DNA of 52,319 nt, taken from the NCBI GenBank assembly GCA_934518555.1, contig CAKSXW010000009.1, forward strand, positions 1 to 52,319. The letters run 5' to 3'. The notes beneath the pieces are model-generated. The model saw only the letters and a list, made by a program, of their open reading frames with translations. It was not told the origin of the DNA and searched no databases. The stretch comes from an uncultured Faecalibacterium sp. Lineage in GTDB: Bacteria; Bacillota; Clostridia; Oscillospirales; Ruminococcaceae. The translations under genes were made by a program, and so were the position numbers. Below, in pieces: positions 1 to 8,464 of the stretch. Numbering within the stretch: the stretch's first letter is position 1; every line of letters starts with the position of its first letter.

Positions 1-1248
1 ATCATCGACCCGGAGACCGGCTGCCCCAACTTCTTCTCTCTGAAGGCCAACTACAAGATCGTGGAGGACATGATCGAGGAGGGCATGGTGGCTTCCGCCT
101 GCTCCGTGGGCTACGGCGGCATTGCCGAGGCTCTGTTTAAGATGGGCCTGGGCAACCACATCGGCTTCAAGATGCAGGCTGATATGAGCACCCACCAGAT
201 GTTTGAGCCCATGTACGGCTCCATCATCCTGGAAATGGTGTCCGATTCTCCTGCCGGCATGCTGCTGGGCGAGACCACCAAGGATTACAGCTTCCAGTGC
301 TGCGGTGAGACCCTGGATATGGCCCAGCTGCAGGAGATCTGGGAGAGCAAGCTGGAGCCCGTGTACCCCTACCGCAAGGCAGGCTCCGCTGTGGAGAAGA
401 TCAACGGCAGCCTGGTGGCTCCTGCTGCCCCCAAGATCGGCGTGGCAAAGCCCAAGGTCATCATCCCGGTGTTCCCCGGCACCAACTGCGAGTACGACAC
501 CGCCAAGGCCTTTGCCCGTGCCGGTGCTGACCCGGAGATCCTGGTGATCCGCAACCTGACCCCTGCCGACGTGGCCCAGAGCTGCGAGGCCCTGGTCAAG
601 GCCATCGACGCCAGCCAGATCGTCATGCTGCCCGGCGGCTTCTCCGGCGGTGATGAGCCCGACGGCAGTGCCAAGTTCATTGCCTCCTTCTTCCGCAACC
701 CGGCAGTTACCGAGGCAGTGCGCCGTCTGCTGCAGCAGCGTGACGGCCTGATGCTGGGCATCTGCAACGGCTTCCAGGCTCTGATCAAGCTGGGTCTGGC
801 TGCTTACGGCGATATCCGTCCCATTACCGCAGAGGACCCCACCCTGACCTTCAACACCATTGGCCGCCACCAGAGCATGCTGGTGCGGACCCGTGTGGCC
901 TCCACCGGCAGCCCCTGGCTCAGCAAGTGCCAGCTGGATGACGAGCACACCATTGCCATCAGCCACGGCGAGGGCCGCTTCGTGGCCTCCCAGCAGGTGC
1001 TGGATACCCTGCTGAAGAACGGCCAGATCGCCACCCAGTATGTGGACCAGATGGGCCAACCCACCATGGACCAGCGGTACAACCCCAACGGTTCTGTGCT
1101 GGCCATCGAGGGCATCACCAGCCCCGACGGCCGTGTCTTTGGTAAGATGGGCCACTCGGAGCGCAGCGGCGAGTTCCTGTACAAGAACGTTACCGGCGAC
1201 AAGTACCAGCCGATCTTTGAGGGCGGCGTGGACTATTTCAAGGTTTGA
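1..1248 (+). CDS. purL: Phosphoribosylformylglycinamidine synthase, C-terminal part (5' end outside window)
   Basis: Frame 1 is open from the first base, so the start lies outside the window and 415 residues are visible. PurL converts FGAR and glutamine to FGAM in purine synthesis. The visible part holds the end of the second AIRS-type domain, then, from about residue 145, a class I glutamine amidotransferase domain. Its nucleophile is the Cys of LGICNGF (about C255) and the His/Glu pair is in ISHGEGRF (about H322 and E324). The fused glutaminase marks the large single-chain PurL type, not the separate PurQ/PurL/PurS form. It ends with TGA and is followed, after a palindromic repeat, by purB in the same direction, so both belong to one purine group. 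The identification is secure. Confidence 0.95.
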   Translation: MIDPETGCPNFFSLKANYKIVEDMIEEGMVASACSVGYGGIAEALFKMGLGNHIGFKMQADMSTHQMFEPMYGSIILEMVSDSPAGMLLGETTKDYSFQCCGETLDMAQLQEIWESKLEPVYPYRKAGSAVEKINGSLVAPAAPKIGVAKPKVIIPVFPGTNCEYDTAKAFARAGADPEILVIRNLTPADVAQSCEALVKAIDASQIVMLPGGFSGGDEPDGSAKFIASFFRNPAVTEAVRRLLQQRDGLMLGICNGFQALIKLGLAAYGDIRPITAEDPTLTFNTIGRHQSMLVRTRVASTGSPWLSKCQLDDEHTIAISHGEGRFVASQQVLDTLLKNGQIATQYVDQMGQPTMDQRYNPNGSVLAIEGITSPDGRVFGKMGHSERSGEFLYKNVTGDKYQPIFEGGVDYFKV

Positions 1249-1265
1249 TGGTATGATATAAAGAA

Positions 1266-1465
1266 AACCCTCTCCGTCAGGCGGATGCAGTGACCAACCC
1301 TCTCAGGCAAAGCCTTTCGGCTTTGCCAGCTCTCCCGAAGGGCGAGCTTTATGAGCGGTCAAGGGCAGGCTGTTCCTTCTCTGCAGAAGGAGCAACTTTG
1401 CCGTTTGAAGTTGAAAAGCTCCCCCCCTCGGGGGAGCTGTCGAGCAAAGCGAGACTGAGAGGGTT
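1266..1465. repeat. Intergenic palindromic repeat element between purL and purB
   Basis: The ends form an inverted repeat: AACCCTCTC at 1266-1274 and GAGAGGGTT at 1457-1465. Inside are a second AACCCTCTC (about 1295), a hairpin around GGCAAAGCC/GGCTTTGCC, and AGCTCCCCC/GGGGGAGCT near the right end. It fills almost the whole gap between the two purine genes and stops just before the purB ribosome site. No ORF of its own is convincing. It resembles the non-coding palindromes often found between genes in Faecalibacterium-like genomes; that family assignment is from memory. Confidence 0.7.
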
Positions 1466-1486
1466 ATTTTCAGGAGGAAACAACCA

Positions 1487-2932
1487 ATGTCTCAGCATGA
1501 TCGTTATATCAGCCCCTTCTCCACCCGCTACTCCTCCGATGAGATGCAGTACATCTTCTCGGACGACAACAAGTTCCGCACCTGGCGCCGCCTGTGGGTG
1601 GCCCTGGCCCGGGCCGAAATGGACCAGGGCCTGACCAACATTACCCCCGAGATGGTGGCCGAGCTGGAGGCCCATGTGGACGATATCAACTACGAAGTGG
1701 CCATTGAGCGTGAAAAGTTGGTGCGCCATGACGTGATGAGCCATGTGTACGCCTACGGCCAGCAGTGCCCCAAGGCTGCCGGCATCATCCATCTGGGTGC
1801 CACCAGCTGCTATGTGGGCGACAACACCGATATCATCGTCATGCGCCAGGGCCTGGAACTGGTGCGGAAAAAGCTCATTGGCGTGCTGGCCAAGCTGGGC
1901 CGCTTTGCCCAGGAGTACAAGGATATGCCCTGCATGGCCTACACCCACTGCCAGCCTGCCCAGCCCACCACCGTGGGCAAGCGTGCCACCCTGTGGGCCA
2001 ACGAGCTGGTGATGGACCTGGCAGAGATCGACCATCGTCTGGCTACCCTGCAGCTCCGGGGCGTCAAGGGCACCACTGGCACCCAGGCCTCCTTTATGGA
2101 GCTGTTCAAGGGCAACGCCGACAAGATCCGTGCAGTGGACGCCTCCATTGCCCGGGAGATGGGCTTTGACGCCAAGGCTGTCATCCCGGTGTCCGGCCAG
2201 ACCTACAGCCGCAAGGTGGATGCCTTTGTCCTCAACGCCCTGGCCGGTATTGGCCAGAGCTGCATGAAGTTTGCCACCGACCTGCGTCTGCTGGCCAACT
2301 TCAAGGAGATGGAGGAGCCCTTTGAGAAGAACCAGATCGGTTCCTCTGCCATGCCCTATAAGCGCAACCCCATGCGCTGCGAGCGCATCTGCGCCCTGGC
2401 CCGTTACCTGATGGTGGACGTGTTGAACCCCAGCTTTACCACCGGCACCCAGTGGTTCGAGCGGACCCTGGACGACAGTGCCAACAAGCGTGTGGCTATG
2501 GCAGAGGGCTTCCTGGCCACCGACGCCATCCTGAACATCATGCTCAACGTTACCGATGGCCTGGTGGTGTACCCCAAGGTGGTGCGGAGCCGCCTGATGG
2601 CCGAGCTGCCCTTTATGGCCAGCGAGAACATCATGATGCAGGCAGTGGAAAAGGGCGGCAACCGCCAGGAACTCCACGAGCGTCTGCGTCAGCACGCCAT
2701 TGCCGCTGGCAAGCAGGTCAAGGAAGAAGGCCTGCCCAACGATATGGTGGACCGCATTGCTGCTGACCCGGCCTTTGGCCTGACCAAAGAGGAGATCGTG
2801 GCGGGCCTTGTGCCGGAGAACTTTGTGGGCCGTGCACCCCAGCAGGTAGAGGAGTTTGTGGCCAATGTGCTGCAGCCCATCTTCCAGGCTAACCCCGACG
2901 CAGTGGAGCAGCACGCTTCCCTGAGCGTCTGA
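1487..2932 (+). CDS. purB: Adenylosuccinate lyase
   Basis: PurB (481 residues) splits SAICAR to AICAR and adenylosuccinate to AMP, releasing fumarate, in the cytoplasm. The fumarase/aspartase-superfamily signature SSAMPYKRNP lies near residue 285 and carries the flexible catalytic serine loop. YTHCQPAQPTT (about residue 149) holds a conserved His, and TSCYVGDN is the usual N-terminal active-site segment. The start is set by CAGGAGGAAAC about 8 nt before the ATG. The length fits the family. A strong terminator follows at 2958-2993, so the purine unit ends here. Confidence 0.96.
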   Translation: MSQHDRYISPFSTRYSSDEMQYIFSDDNKFRTWRRLWVALARAEMDQGLTNITPEMVAELEAHVDDINYEVAIEREKLVRHDVMSHVYAYGQQCPKAAGIIHLGATSCYVGDNTDIIVMRQGLELVRKKLIGVLAKLGRFAQEYKDMPCMAYTHCQPAQPTTVGKRATLWANELVMDLAEIDHRLATLQLRGVKGTTGTQASFMELFKGNADKIRAVDASIAREMGFDAKAVIPVSGQTYSRKVDAFVLNALAGIGQSCMKFATDLRLLANFKEMEEPFEKNQIGSSAMPYKRNPMRCERICALARYLMVDVLNPSFTTGTQWFERTLDDSANKRVAMAEGFLATDAILNIMLNVTDGLVVYPKVVRSRLMAELPFMASENIMMQAVEKGGNRQELHERLRQHAIAAGKQVKEEGLPNDMVDRIAADPAFGLTKEEIVAGLVPENFVGRAPQQVEEFVANVLQPIFQANPDAVEQHASLSV

Positions 2933-2957
2933 TGGCAGGAGAGTATTCTTGTTTTTG

Positions 2958-2993
2958 AAAAAAGGAGGAACCTGTGGGTTCCTCCTTTTTTGT
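2958..2993 (+). terminator. Rho-independent terminator after purB
   Basis: An 11-bp stem (AAGGAGGAACC at 2962-2972, GGTTCCTCCTT at 2977-2987) is flanked by an A-run on the left and a T-run on the right, so it could also act on the opposite strand. Confidence 0.9.
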
Positions 2994-3009
2994 GTTTGCA
3001 GGGTGCCCC

Positions 3010-3038
3010 TTGCAGGATCGTTCGGGTCATGCTACACT
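3010..3038 (+). promoter_or_regulatory. Sigma-A-type promoter for the RsuA-like gene
   Basis: TTGCAG (3010-3015), a 17-nt spacer, and TACACT (3033-3038) with an extended TGC just before it. Transcription would start near 3045, about 25 nt before the gene. Confidence 0.7.
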
Positions 3039-3068
3039 GGGAGCATCATCAACAAAGGAGAACCGCTT

Positions 3069-3770
3069 ATGCGATTGGATAAATACCTGGCAGAGACTGC
3101 CCAGTGCACTCGCAGCGAGGCCAAGACCCTGCTGGCCAAGGGCCGGGTGCAGGTGAATGGGGCCGTGTGCAAAAAAGGGGACACCCAGCTCCGGGACACC
3201 GACACCGTGGCAGTGGACGGCAAAGCCCTGGCCTATCAAAAGTTCGTCTACCTGATGCTCAACAAGCCCCAGGGGGTGGTAAGTGCCTCCACCGACAAAC
3301 GGGACACCACGGTGGTGGACCTGGTGGGGGACGCCTACCCCCGGCGTGAGCTGTTCCCGGCCGGGCGGCTGGATAAGACCAGCACCGGCTTTGTGCTGCT
3401 GACCGACGACGGGGTCTTTGCCCACGACATCCTGGCCCCCAAACGCCATGTGGCCAAGACCTACACCGTCACCTTGGACACCCCTCTTACCGACGCCATG
3501 GTGGAGGGCTTTGCCCAGGGGGTGACCCTGGCCGACGGCACGGCCCTTTCTCCGGCTCAGGTCACCGCCCTGACCCCCGATGGCCTGACGGTGCAGGTGG
3601 TGCTGAAGCAGGGGGTGTACCACCAGATCAAACGGATGTTCGGGGTGTATGGGGCCGGGGTCAACGGCCTGCACCGGGACGCCATTGGAGGCCTTGCCCT
3701 GGACCAGACCCTGGCTCCGGGCCAGTGGAGAGAGCTTTCCGCCGAGGAAGTGGAAAAAATTACCACATGA
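3069..3770 (+). CDS. Pseudouridine synthase, RsuA/RluB family
   Basis: The 233-residue protein has an N-terminal S4 RNA-binding domain (residues 1-55, starting MRLDKYLAE) and a pseudouridine synthase domain. GRLDKTSTG carries the catalytic Asp (D102). The family converts a uridine to pseudouridine in ribosomal RNA; length and the RSEAKTLLAKG start fit RsuA, which modifies 16S U516, but the exact site cannot be read from sequence. I chose ATG 3069, after AAAGGAG; an upstream in-frame ATG at 2949 lies inside the purB terminator. It has its own promoter and is probably monocistronic. Confidence 0.9.
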   Translation: MRLDKYLAETAQCTRSEAKTLLAKGRVQVNGAVCKKGDTQLRDTDTVAVDGKALAYQKFVYLMLNKPQGVVSASTDKRDTTVVDLVGDAYPRRELFPAGRLDKTSTGFVLLTDDGVFAHDILAPKRHVAKTYTVTLDTPLTDAMVEGFAQGVTLADGTALSPAQVTALTPDGLTVQVVLKQGVYHQIKRMFGVYGAGVNGLHRDAIGGLALDQTLAPGQWRELSAEEVEKITT

Positions 3771-3883
3771 ACCCAGAACGCTTTTCACCGGGATTTCAAA
3801 AAAACATCACAATTAGCCGCTAAAATAAAGGCCAGAACCACGCAAAAAGGCACTTTTTTGGCCTAAAAGACCCCCGAAAGAAA

Positions 3884-3919
3884 ATTTCAACAAGAAAGAA
3901 TTATCTTTTTTGTTGAAAT
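3884..3919. promoter_or_regulatory. Perfect 10-bp inverted repeat, candidate operator
   Basis: ATTTCAACAA (3884-3893) and TTGTTGAAAT (3910-3919) are exact inverted copies separated by 16 nt. The right arm ends 3 nt before the -35 box of the next promoter, as expected for a regulator site, possibly autoregulation by the PucR/CdaR-type gene. A hairpin role in the transcript from upstream is the alternative. Confidence 0.45.
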
Positions 3920-3922
3920 ATG

Positions 3923-3951
3923 TTGCAAAAGTAAATTCTTTTGTGTAAAAT
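3923..3951 (+). promoter_or_regulatory. Sigma-A-type promoter for the PucR/CdaR-type regulator
   Basis: TTGCAA (3923-3928), 17-nt spacer, TAAAAT (3946-3951) in a strikingly AT-rich stretch of an otherwise GC-rich window. The start would be near 3958, giving a leader of about 75 nt. Confidence 0.75.
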
Positions 3952-4034
3952 ATAGATTGTAATGCAGCGAAATTGGTTAAAATCACAGTCGCTGCCGCTG
4001 CGGCTTGCACAAACGAGGAAAAGGGGTAACCATT

Positions 4035-5120
4035 ATGGCCAATAGAGTATTTCAAAGCGTGATCTACCAGATGAAAGACGCCATCAACCGTGTGGTCGGC
4101 GTGGTGGATGAGACCGGCGCTGTCATTTCCTGCTCGGAGCTGAATCTGATCGGCGAGGTCCGCGAGGGCTTTATGGCGGAGCGTCTGACTGCAGGCGACC
4201 GCTTTGTGCGGGATGGCTACACCTACCAGCAGTTCTCCAACGCCAAGCATAACGACTATGCCGTGTTCGTGGAGGGCGCAGACGAGACCGCTGGTCAGTT
4301 TGCTGCCGTGCTGTCCATTAGCCTGCAGAGCATCAAGCAGTACCATGACGAGAAGTTCGACAAGTCCAACTTCATCAAGAACGTGGTGCTGGACAACATC
4401 CTGCCCGGCGATATCTACGCCAAGGCCCGGGAGCTGCACTTTGCCACCGACGTGTCCCGTGTGGTGTTCATCGTGCGTGTGACCAGTGGCGGCGATATCT
4501 CCGCCTACGATGTGGTCAGCAGCCTGTTCCCTGATAAGCAGAAGGACTTTGTCTTTAACATCAGCGAGACCGACACCGTGCTGGTCAAGGAGATCCGCAA
4601 GGGCATCGACCGCACGGATATGGAAAAGCTGGCTGCCAGCATCGTGGACACCCTGTCCGGCGAGCATTACATCAAGGCTGTGGTAGGCATCGGCACCCCC
4701 ATCTCCAACGTGAAGGACCTGGCTACCTCCTTTAAGGAGGCTCAGATCGCCATGGAGGTCAGCAAGGTGTTCGACACCGAAAAGCAGATCATCCGCTACG
4801 ACAACCTGGGCATTGCTCGTCTGATCTACCAGCTGCCTACCACCGTGTGTGAGATGTTCCTCCGGGAGGTGTTCAAGCAGGGCAGCATCGAGAGCCTGGA
4901 CCAGGAGACCCTGTTTACCATCCAGCGCTTCTTCGAGAACAACCTGAACGTCTCTGAGACCAGCCGTGGCCTGTTCGTGCACCGCAACACCCTGGTCTAT
5001 CGTCTGGAAAAGATCAAAAAGCTGACCGGCTTGGACCTGCGTGAGTTCGATGACGCCATCGTCTTTAAGGTGGCCCTCATGGTCAAGAAGTACCTGTCCA
5101 ACAACCCGGCCAAATATTGA
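4035..5120 (+). CDS. PucR/CdaR-type transcriptional regulator
   Basis: The 361-residue protein ends in a PucR-type helix-turn-helix (about residues 300-350) with the hallmark HRNTLVYRLEKI and a following L-x-L-R-x-F-D-D segment. The middle resembles the GGDEF-like region of CdaR proteins, and the N-terminus resembles a small-molecule sensor. CdaR relatives respond to sugar acids, but the ligand here is unknown. ATG 4035 is preferred over the in-frame ATG at 4005 because AAGGGG lies just before it. A terminator at 5142-5181 separates it from ftsE, so proximity to the division genes need not mean control of them. Confidence 0.85.
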   Translation: MANRVFQSVIYQMKDAINRVVGVVDETGAVISCSELNLIGEVREGFMAERLTAGDRFVRDGYTYQQFSNAKHNDYAVFVEGADETAGQFAAVLSISLQSIKQYHDEKFDKSNFIKNVVLDNILPGDIYAKARELHFATDVSRVVFIVRVTSGGDISAYDVVSSLFPDKQKDFVFNISETDTVLVKEIRKGIDRTDMEKLAASIVDTLSGEHYIKAVVGIGTPISNVKDLATSFKEAQIAMEVSKVFDTEKQIIRYDNLGIARLIYQLPTTVCEMFLREVFKQGSIESLDQETLFTIQRFFENNLNVSETSRGLFVHRNTLVYRLEKIKKLTGLDLREFDDAIVFKVALMVKKYLSNNPAKY

Positions 5121-5141
5121 TTTCCGCCGCAGCTGCGGCGC

Positions 5142-5181
5142 AGAACCGGCCGCTCGCAACCGATGCTGGCCGGTTCTTTTT
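5142..5181 (+). terminator. Rho-independent terminator after the PucR/CdaR-type gene
   Basis: Stem AGAACCGGCC (5142-5151) and GGCCGGTTCT (5168-5177), a perfect 10-bp match, followed by a T-run. Confidence 0.88.
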
Positions 5182-5249
5182 GCCGTATGAGGCGGTACCC
5201 GGCGGCCTTGGCTGCCAAAAATCTGGATGTCAGGAGTTTGTGCGATCCC

Positions 5250-6035
5250 ATGATCGATTTTGAACACGTTTCTAAAGAATACAAAAACGGTGGGCGTCTG
5301 GCCCTGGAGGATATCAACTTCCATGTGGAGGACGGCGAGTTCGTCTTTCTGCTGGGGCACTCCGGTGCCGGCAAATCCACCCTGTTGAAGCTCATCCTCC
5401 GGGAGGAGCTGCCTACCTCCGGCAAGGTGACGGTGCTGGGCAAGGACGTTGCCCAGCTGCGCCGCCGCAAGGTGCCCTACCTGCGCCGTCAGATGGGCAT
5501 TATCTTCCAGGACTTCCGGCTCATTCCCTCCATGACGGTGTACGAGAACGTGGCCTTTGCCATGCACGTCACCAACATCAAGCGCAAGGTCATCCGGGAA
5601 CGGGTGGAGTATATGCTGGAGCTGGTGCACCTGGAGGATAAAGCCAACGCCTACCCGGACACCCTGTCCGGCGGCGAGCAGCAGCGTGTGGCAGTGGCCC
5701 GGGCCCTGGCCCACAGCCCCAAACTGGTGATCGCTGACGAGCCCACCGGCAACATCGACCCGGAGCTGAGCCTGGAGATGATGCAGCTGCTGGAACGGGT
5801 GAGCAAAATGGGCATCACGGTGCTGGTGGTCACCCACGAGCATGAGCTGGTGCATCGGTTCCATCAGCGTGTGGTGACCCTGAAGGAGGGCCGCATCGTT
5901 TCCGATATCCCGGCAGACCCGGAGGCTCTGGCAGCCCGGGAGGCAGAAGAAACCCCCTCGGAGGCCTGGATGGAGCTAACAAAGCCTGCCCAGGACCCGG
6001 CGGCAGAAAGCGGAAAGGAGGCGGCCACGGTATGA
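5250..6035 (+). CDS. ftsE: Cell division ATP-binding protein FtsE
   Basis: FtsE is the cytoplasmic ATPase of the FtsEX complex, which activates peptidoglycan hydrolases at division or elongation sites. Visible motifs are Walker A GHSGAGKST, the signature LSGGEQQR and Walker B VIADEPTGN. I start at ATG 5250 (MIDFEHVSK), the normal FtsE N-terminus, with AGGAG at 5232-5236 as a somewhat distant ribosome site; upstream in-frame ATGs add residues absent from the family. The 261 residues include an acidic C-terminal tail of about 40 residues beyond the usual end. Its stop overlaps the ftsX start by 4 nt (ATGA), indicating translational coupling. Confidence 0.94.
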   Translation: MIDFEHVSKEYKNGGRLALEDINFHVEDGEFVFLLGHSGAGKSTLLKLILREELPTSGKVTVLGKDVAQLRRRKVPYLRRQMGIIFQDFRLIPSMTVYENVAFAMHVTNIKRKVIRERVEYMLELVHLEDKANAYPDTLSGGEQQRVAVARALAHSPKLVIADEPTGNIDPELSLEMMQLLERVSKMGITVLVVTHEHELVHRFHQRVVTLKEGRIVSDIPADPEALAAREAEETPSEAWMELTKPAQDPAAESGKEAATV

Positions 6036-6937
6036 GAGCATCGACCTTTTTCTTTTTGACCAAGCGAGGCATCCGCAACCTGGGCAAGCACTGGGCCATG
6101 ACCATTGCCTGCATCGCCTCCCTCAGCGTCTGTATGACCCTCAACACCTTTGCCAGCCTGGCAGAGGTAAATGTGGACAGCATGGTCAGCTATTTGGGCA
6201 GCCAGAACGAGACCGTGGTGTACCTGGACCCTGACTGCGACGACGCCACTGCCACCCAGGTGGGAGAAAAGCTCTCCACCATGCCGGGGGTCAGTGGGGT
6301 GCAATATGTGTCCAAACAGGATGTGCTGAACATCTACCGGGGCTATATGGAAGATTACTCCTCCCTGTGGGATGAGTTTGAGACCGACAACCCCTTTAAG
6401 GCAAACTACCGGGTCACCATTTCGGACCTGAGCCGGATGGAATCCATGAGCAAAAAAATGCAGGCCATCCCCGGGGTGTACAGCGTGGCTGCTCCGGTGG
6501 AGATGACCAATGTGTTCGTGGAAGTGCAGAAGGCGGTCACCAAGGGCGGACGGCTCATTGTGCTGGTGCTGATGATCGTCAGCATCATTACCGTAGGCAG
6601 CACCATCCGCCTCAGCGTCTTTGCACGCCGCCGGGAGATCGAGATCATGAAATATGTAGGTGCCACCAATGGCTTGGTGACTCTGCCCTTTGTGGTGGAG
6701 GGCCTGACCATGGGCCTGATCTCCGGTGCCCTGACCGCCGGGGTCGGCGTGGCGGCCTACTCCTATACCGTCAGTGCCGCCAGCACCCTGGGAGGCCTGT
6801 GGCAGATGATCATGGGCCATGCCCTGGTGCCGGTGGCCAACGTGTGGCCCACCATTGTGCTCTACAGCCTGGTGGGCGGTGCCCTGGTAGGCGGCCTGGG
6901 CAGTATGTTCTCCATCCGTAAGCATCTGAATGTCTGA
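6032..6937 (+). CDS. ftsX: Cell division protein FtsX
   Basis: FtsX (301 residues) is the membrane partner of FtsE. It has an N-terminal membrane segment (about residues 22-42), a large extracellular loop (about 45-165), and three further hydrophobic segments around a basic cytoplasmic stretch (RRREIEIMKYVGAT), the classic FtsX/MacB layout. The extracellular loop is the part expected to contact a coiled-coil hydrolase activator such as the product of the next gene. The start overlaps ftsE, with GGAAAGGAGG about 10 nt upstream. Confidence 0.94.
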   Translation: MRASTFFFLTKRGIRNLGKHWAMTIACIASLSVCMTLNTFASLAEVNVDSMVSYLGSQNETVVYLDPDCDDATATQVGEKLSTMPGVSGVQYVSKQDVLNIYRGYMEDYSSLWDEFETDNPFKANYRVTISDLSRMESMSKKMQAIPGVYSVAAPVEMTNVFVEVQKAVTKGGRLIVLVLMIVSIITVGSTIRLSVFARRREIEIMKYVGATNGLVTLPFVVEGLTMGLISGALTAGVGVAAYSYTVSAASTLGGLWQMIMGHALVPVANVWPTIVLYSLVGGALVGGLGSMFSIRKHLNV

Positions 6938-6954
6938 CCGAAAGGAGACCGCTC

Positions 6955-8322
6955 ATGAGCAAAGCAATGCACGCAAAACCCTTCCGGCTCAGAATGCCGG
7001 GTTACGCTCCCCGGCACGCCCGGCCCGAGAGTACCCGGTCTAAGGTGGTACGGGCCGTGAGCCTGTGCCTGGCCTGCGCCTGCCTGCTGCTGACCGCCAC
7101 GGTGTACCCTGCCTCGGCAGCCTCCAGCAGTAACAGCATGGCCAGCCTGCAAAACCGGCTGGATAAGCTGTCTCAGTCCATCAACCAGCATAAAAAGGAA
7201 CTGAACGACGCCAAAAAGAAGGAAGCTGCCGCCAAGGCACTGGAAAGTGAGCTGAAGGAAAAGGTCACGGTGCTCCAGGGCCAGATCTCGGTGCTCAGCG
7301 GCGAGATCGCCAAGGTGCAGAACAACATCGGCCAGACCCAGCAGAAGATCAATGCCAAAGAAGCAGAGATCTCTGAAAAGGAGACCCAGATCGAAGCCAA
7401 AGAGGTGGAGATCCAGCAGCAGTGGAGCGACTTCAAAAAGCACATGGCGGCCATGCAGGAGCTGCGGGACGGCGGCAGTGTGGCCATGCTCAGTGCGGTC
7501 AACGACCTGTATGAGCTGCTGACCTTCAACGAGGTCATGCAGGATATCTCGGTAAAGGATACCGAGATCATGGACAACATGAAGACCGCCAAGGCTGGCC
7601 TGGAGGCGGACAAGACCCAGCTGGAAAGCGACCGGGCAGACCTGGTAAGCCAGCGCACGGTGCTCCAGGGTCAGAAGTCGGAGCTGGACGCCCAGAACAG
7701 CCAGATGCGCTCCAAGCAGAGCGAACTGAACAACAGCATCTCGGCAGCAAAGATGTCGGCAGCCGACGCCCAGAAGGCCCAGGCCGCTGCCCAGGCCGCC
7801 ATCGAATCCGATGAGATGAACTATGAGGCAGTGAAGAAGCAGATCCAGAAGCTCATTGCCCAGGCGGCTAACAGCCAGCCTCAGCTGAGCTTTACCGGCT
7901 TTGCCTGCCCCCTCAAGAGCTACAGCCGCATTTCCAGTGAGTATGGCTGGCGTGTGAACCCGGTGTCCGGCGTCAACAAGCTCCATGCCGGCATCGACTT
8001 TGCCGCCGCCGGCGGCACCCCCATCTACGCAGCCGCCAGCGGCTATGTGCAGGTGGCAGGCTGGTCCACCGGCGGCTACGGCAACTATGTGATCATCTAC
8101 CACGGCAAAATGTCCGACGGCAACAGCTACAGCACCCTGTACGCCCACATGAGCTCGGTGGCCACCAGTGCCGGACAGTATGTCAAACAGGGGGACATCA
8201 TTGGCTATGTGGGCACCACCGGCAATTCCACCGGCAACCACCTGCATCTGGAAGTGTGGCAGGGCGGCAGCAAGGCCAACGCCGTGAACCCTCGCAAGTA
8301 CATCCCTATTCCTCATAACTGA
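6955..8322 (+). CDS. EnvC-like coiled-coil murein hydrolase activator, M23 family
   Basis: The 455-residue protein starts with a basic region and one hydrophobic segment (about residues 30-50, secretion or anchor signal). A long coiled coil follows (about 55-310, rich in Q, E, K and A), then an M23/LytM domain. Zinc-site residues are present: H344 and D348 in LHAGIDFA, the YAHM His, and H429/H431 in NHLHLE. So it could itself cleave peptidoglycan, unlike E. coli EnvC, which lacks the ligands. It lies 17 nt after ftsX with AAGGAG before the ATG. I infer that FtsEX controls it through the coiled coil, as with PcsB/CwlO-type partners. Confidence 0.9.
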   Translation: MSKAMHAKPFRLRMPGYAPRHARPESTRSKVVRAVSLCLACACLLLTATVYPASAASSSNSMASLQNRLDKLSQSINQHKKELNDAKKKEAAAKALESELKEKVTVLQGQISVLSGEIAKVQNNIGQTQQKINAKEAEISEKETQIEAKEVEIQQQWSDFKKHMAAMQELRDGGSVAMLSAVNDLYELLTFNEVMQDISVKDTEIMDNMKTAKAGLEADKTQLESDRADLVSQRTVLQGQKSELDAQNSQMRSKQSELNNSISAAKMSAADAQKAQAAAQAAIESDEMNYEAVKKQIQKLIAQAANSQPQLSFTGFACPLKSYSRISSEYGWRVNPVSGVNKLHAGIDFAAAGGTPIYAAASGYVQVAGWSTGGYGNYVIIYHGKMSDGNSYSTLYAHMSSVATSAGQYVKQGDIIGYVGTTGNSTGNHLHLEVWQGGSKANAVNPRKYIPIPHN

Positions 8323-8340
8323 CAAAGGAGTCTGGTCAAT

Positions 8341-8448
8341 ATGAACGAACAAAAACACAAGCGGATGCTGCGGATCGTCTGTCTGTTGCTGGCAGGCGTG
8401 TTTGTGCTCTCGCTGCTGGGCAGTATCTTTATGATGCTGTTGTTCTGA
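8341..8448 (+). CDS. 35-residue membrane peptide between the EnvC-like gene and ctpA
   Basis: This small ORF has AAAGGAG about 10 nt before its ATG and fits tightly between its neighbours (18 nt after the EnvC-like stop, 16 nt before the next ATG). The product is a basic N-terminus (MNEQKHKRMLR) followed by one strongly hydrophobic helix running to the end. I do not recognise it. Its spacing and ribosome site argue that it is translated as part of the operon; a role beside FtsEX or the CtpA protease is conjecture. Confidence 0.7.
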   Translation: MNEQKHKRMLRIVCLLLAGVFVLSLLGSIFMMLLF

Positions 8449-8464
8449 CAGGGAGGGAACCCAC

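Noticed and set aside
2949..3068. N-terminal extension of the RsuA-like protein from ATG 2949
   Set aside because: This stretch contains the purB terminator and the promoter of the RsuA-like gene. A strong ribosome site precedes ATG 3069.
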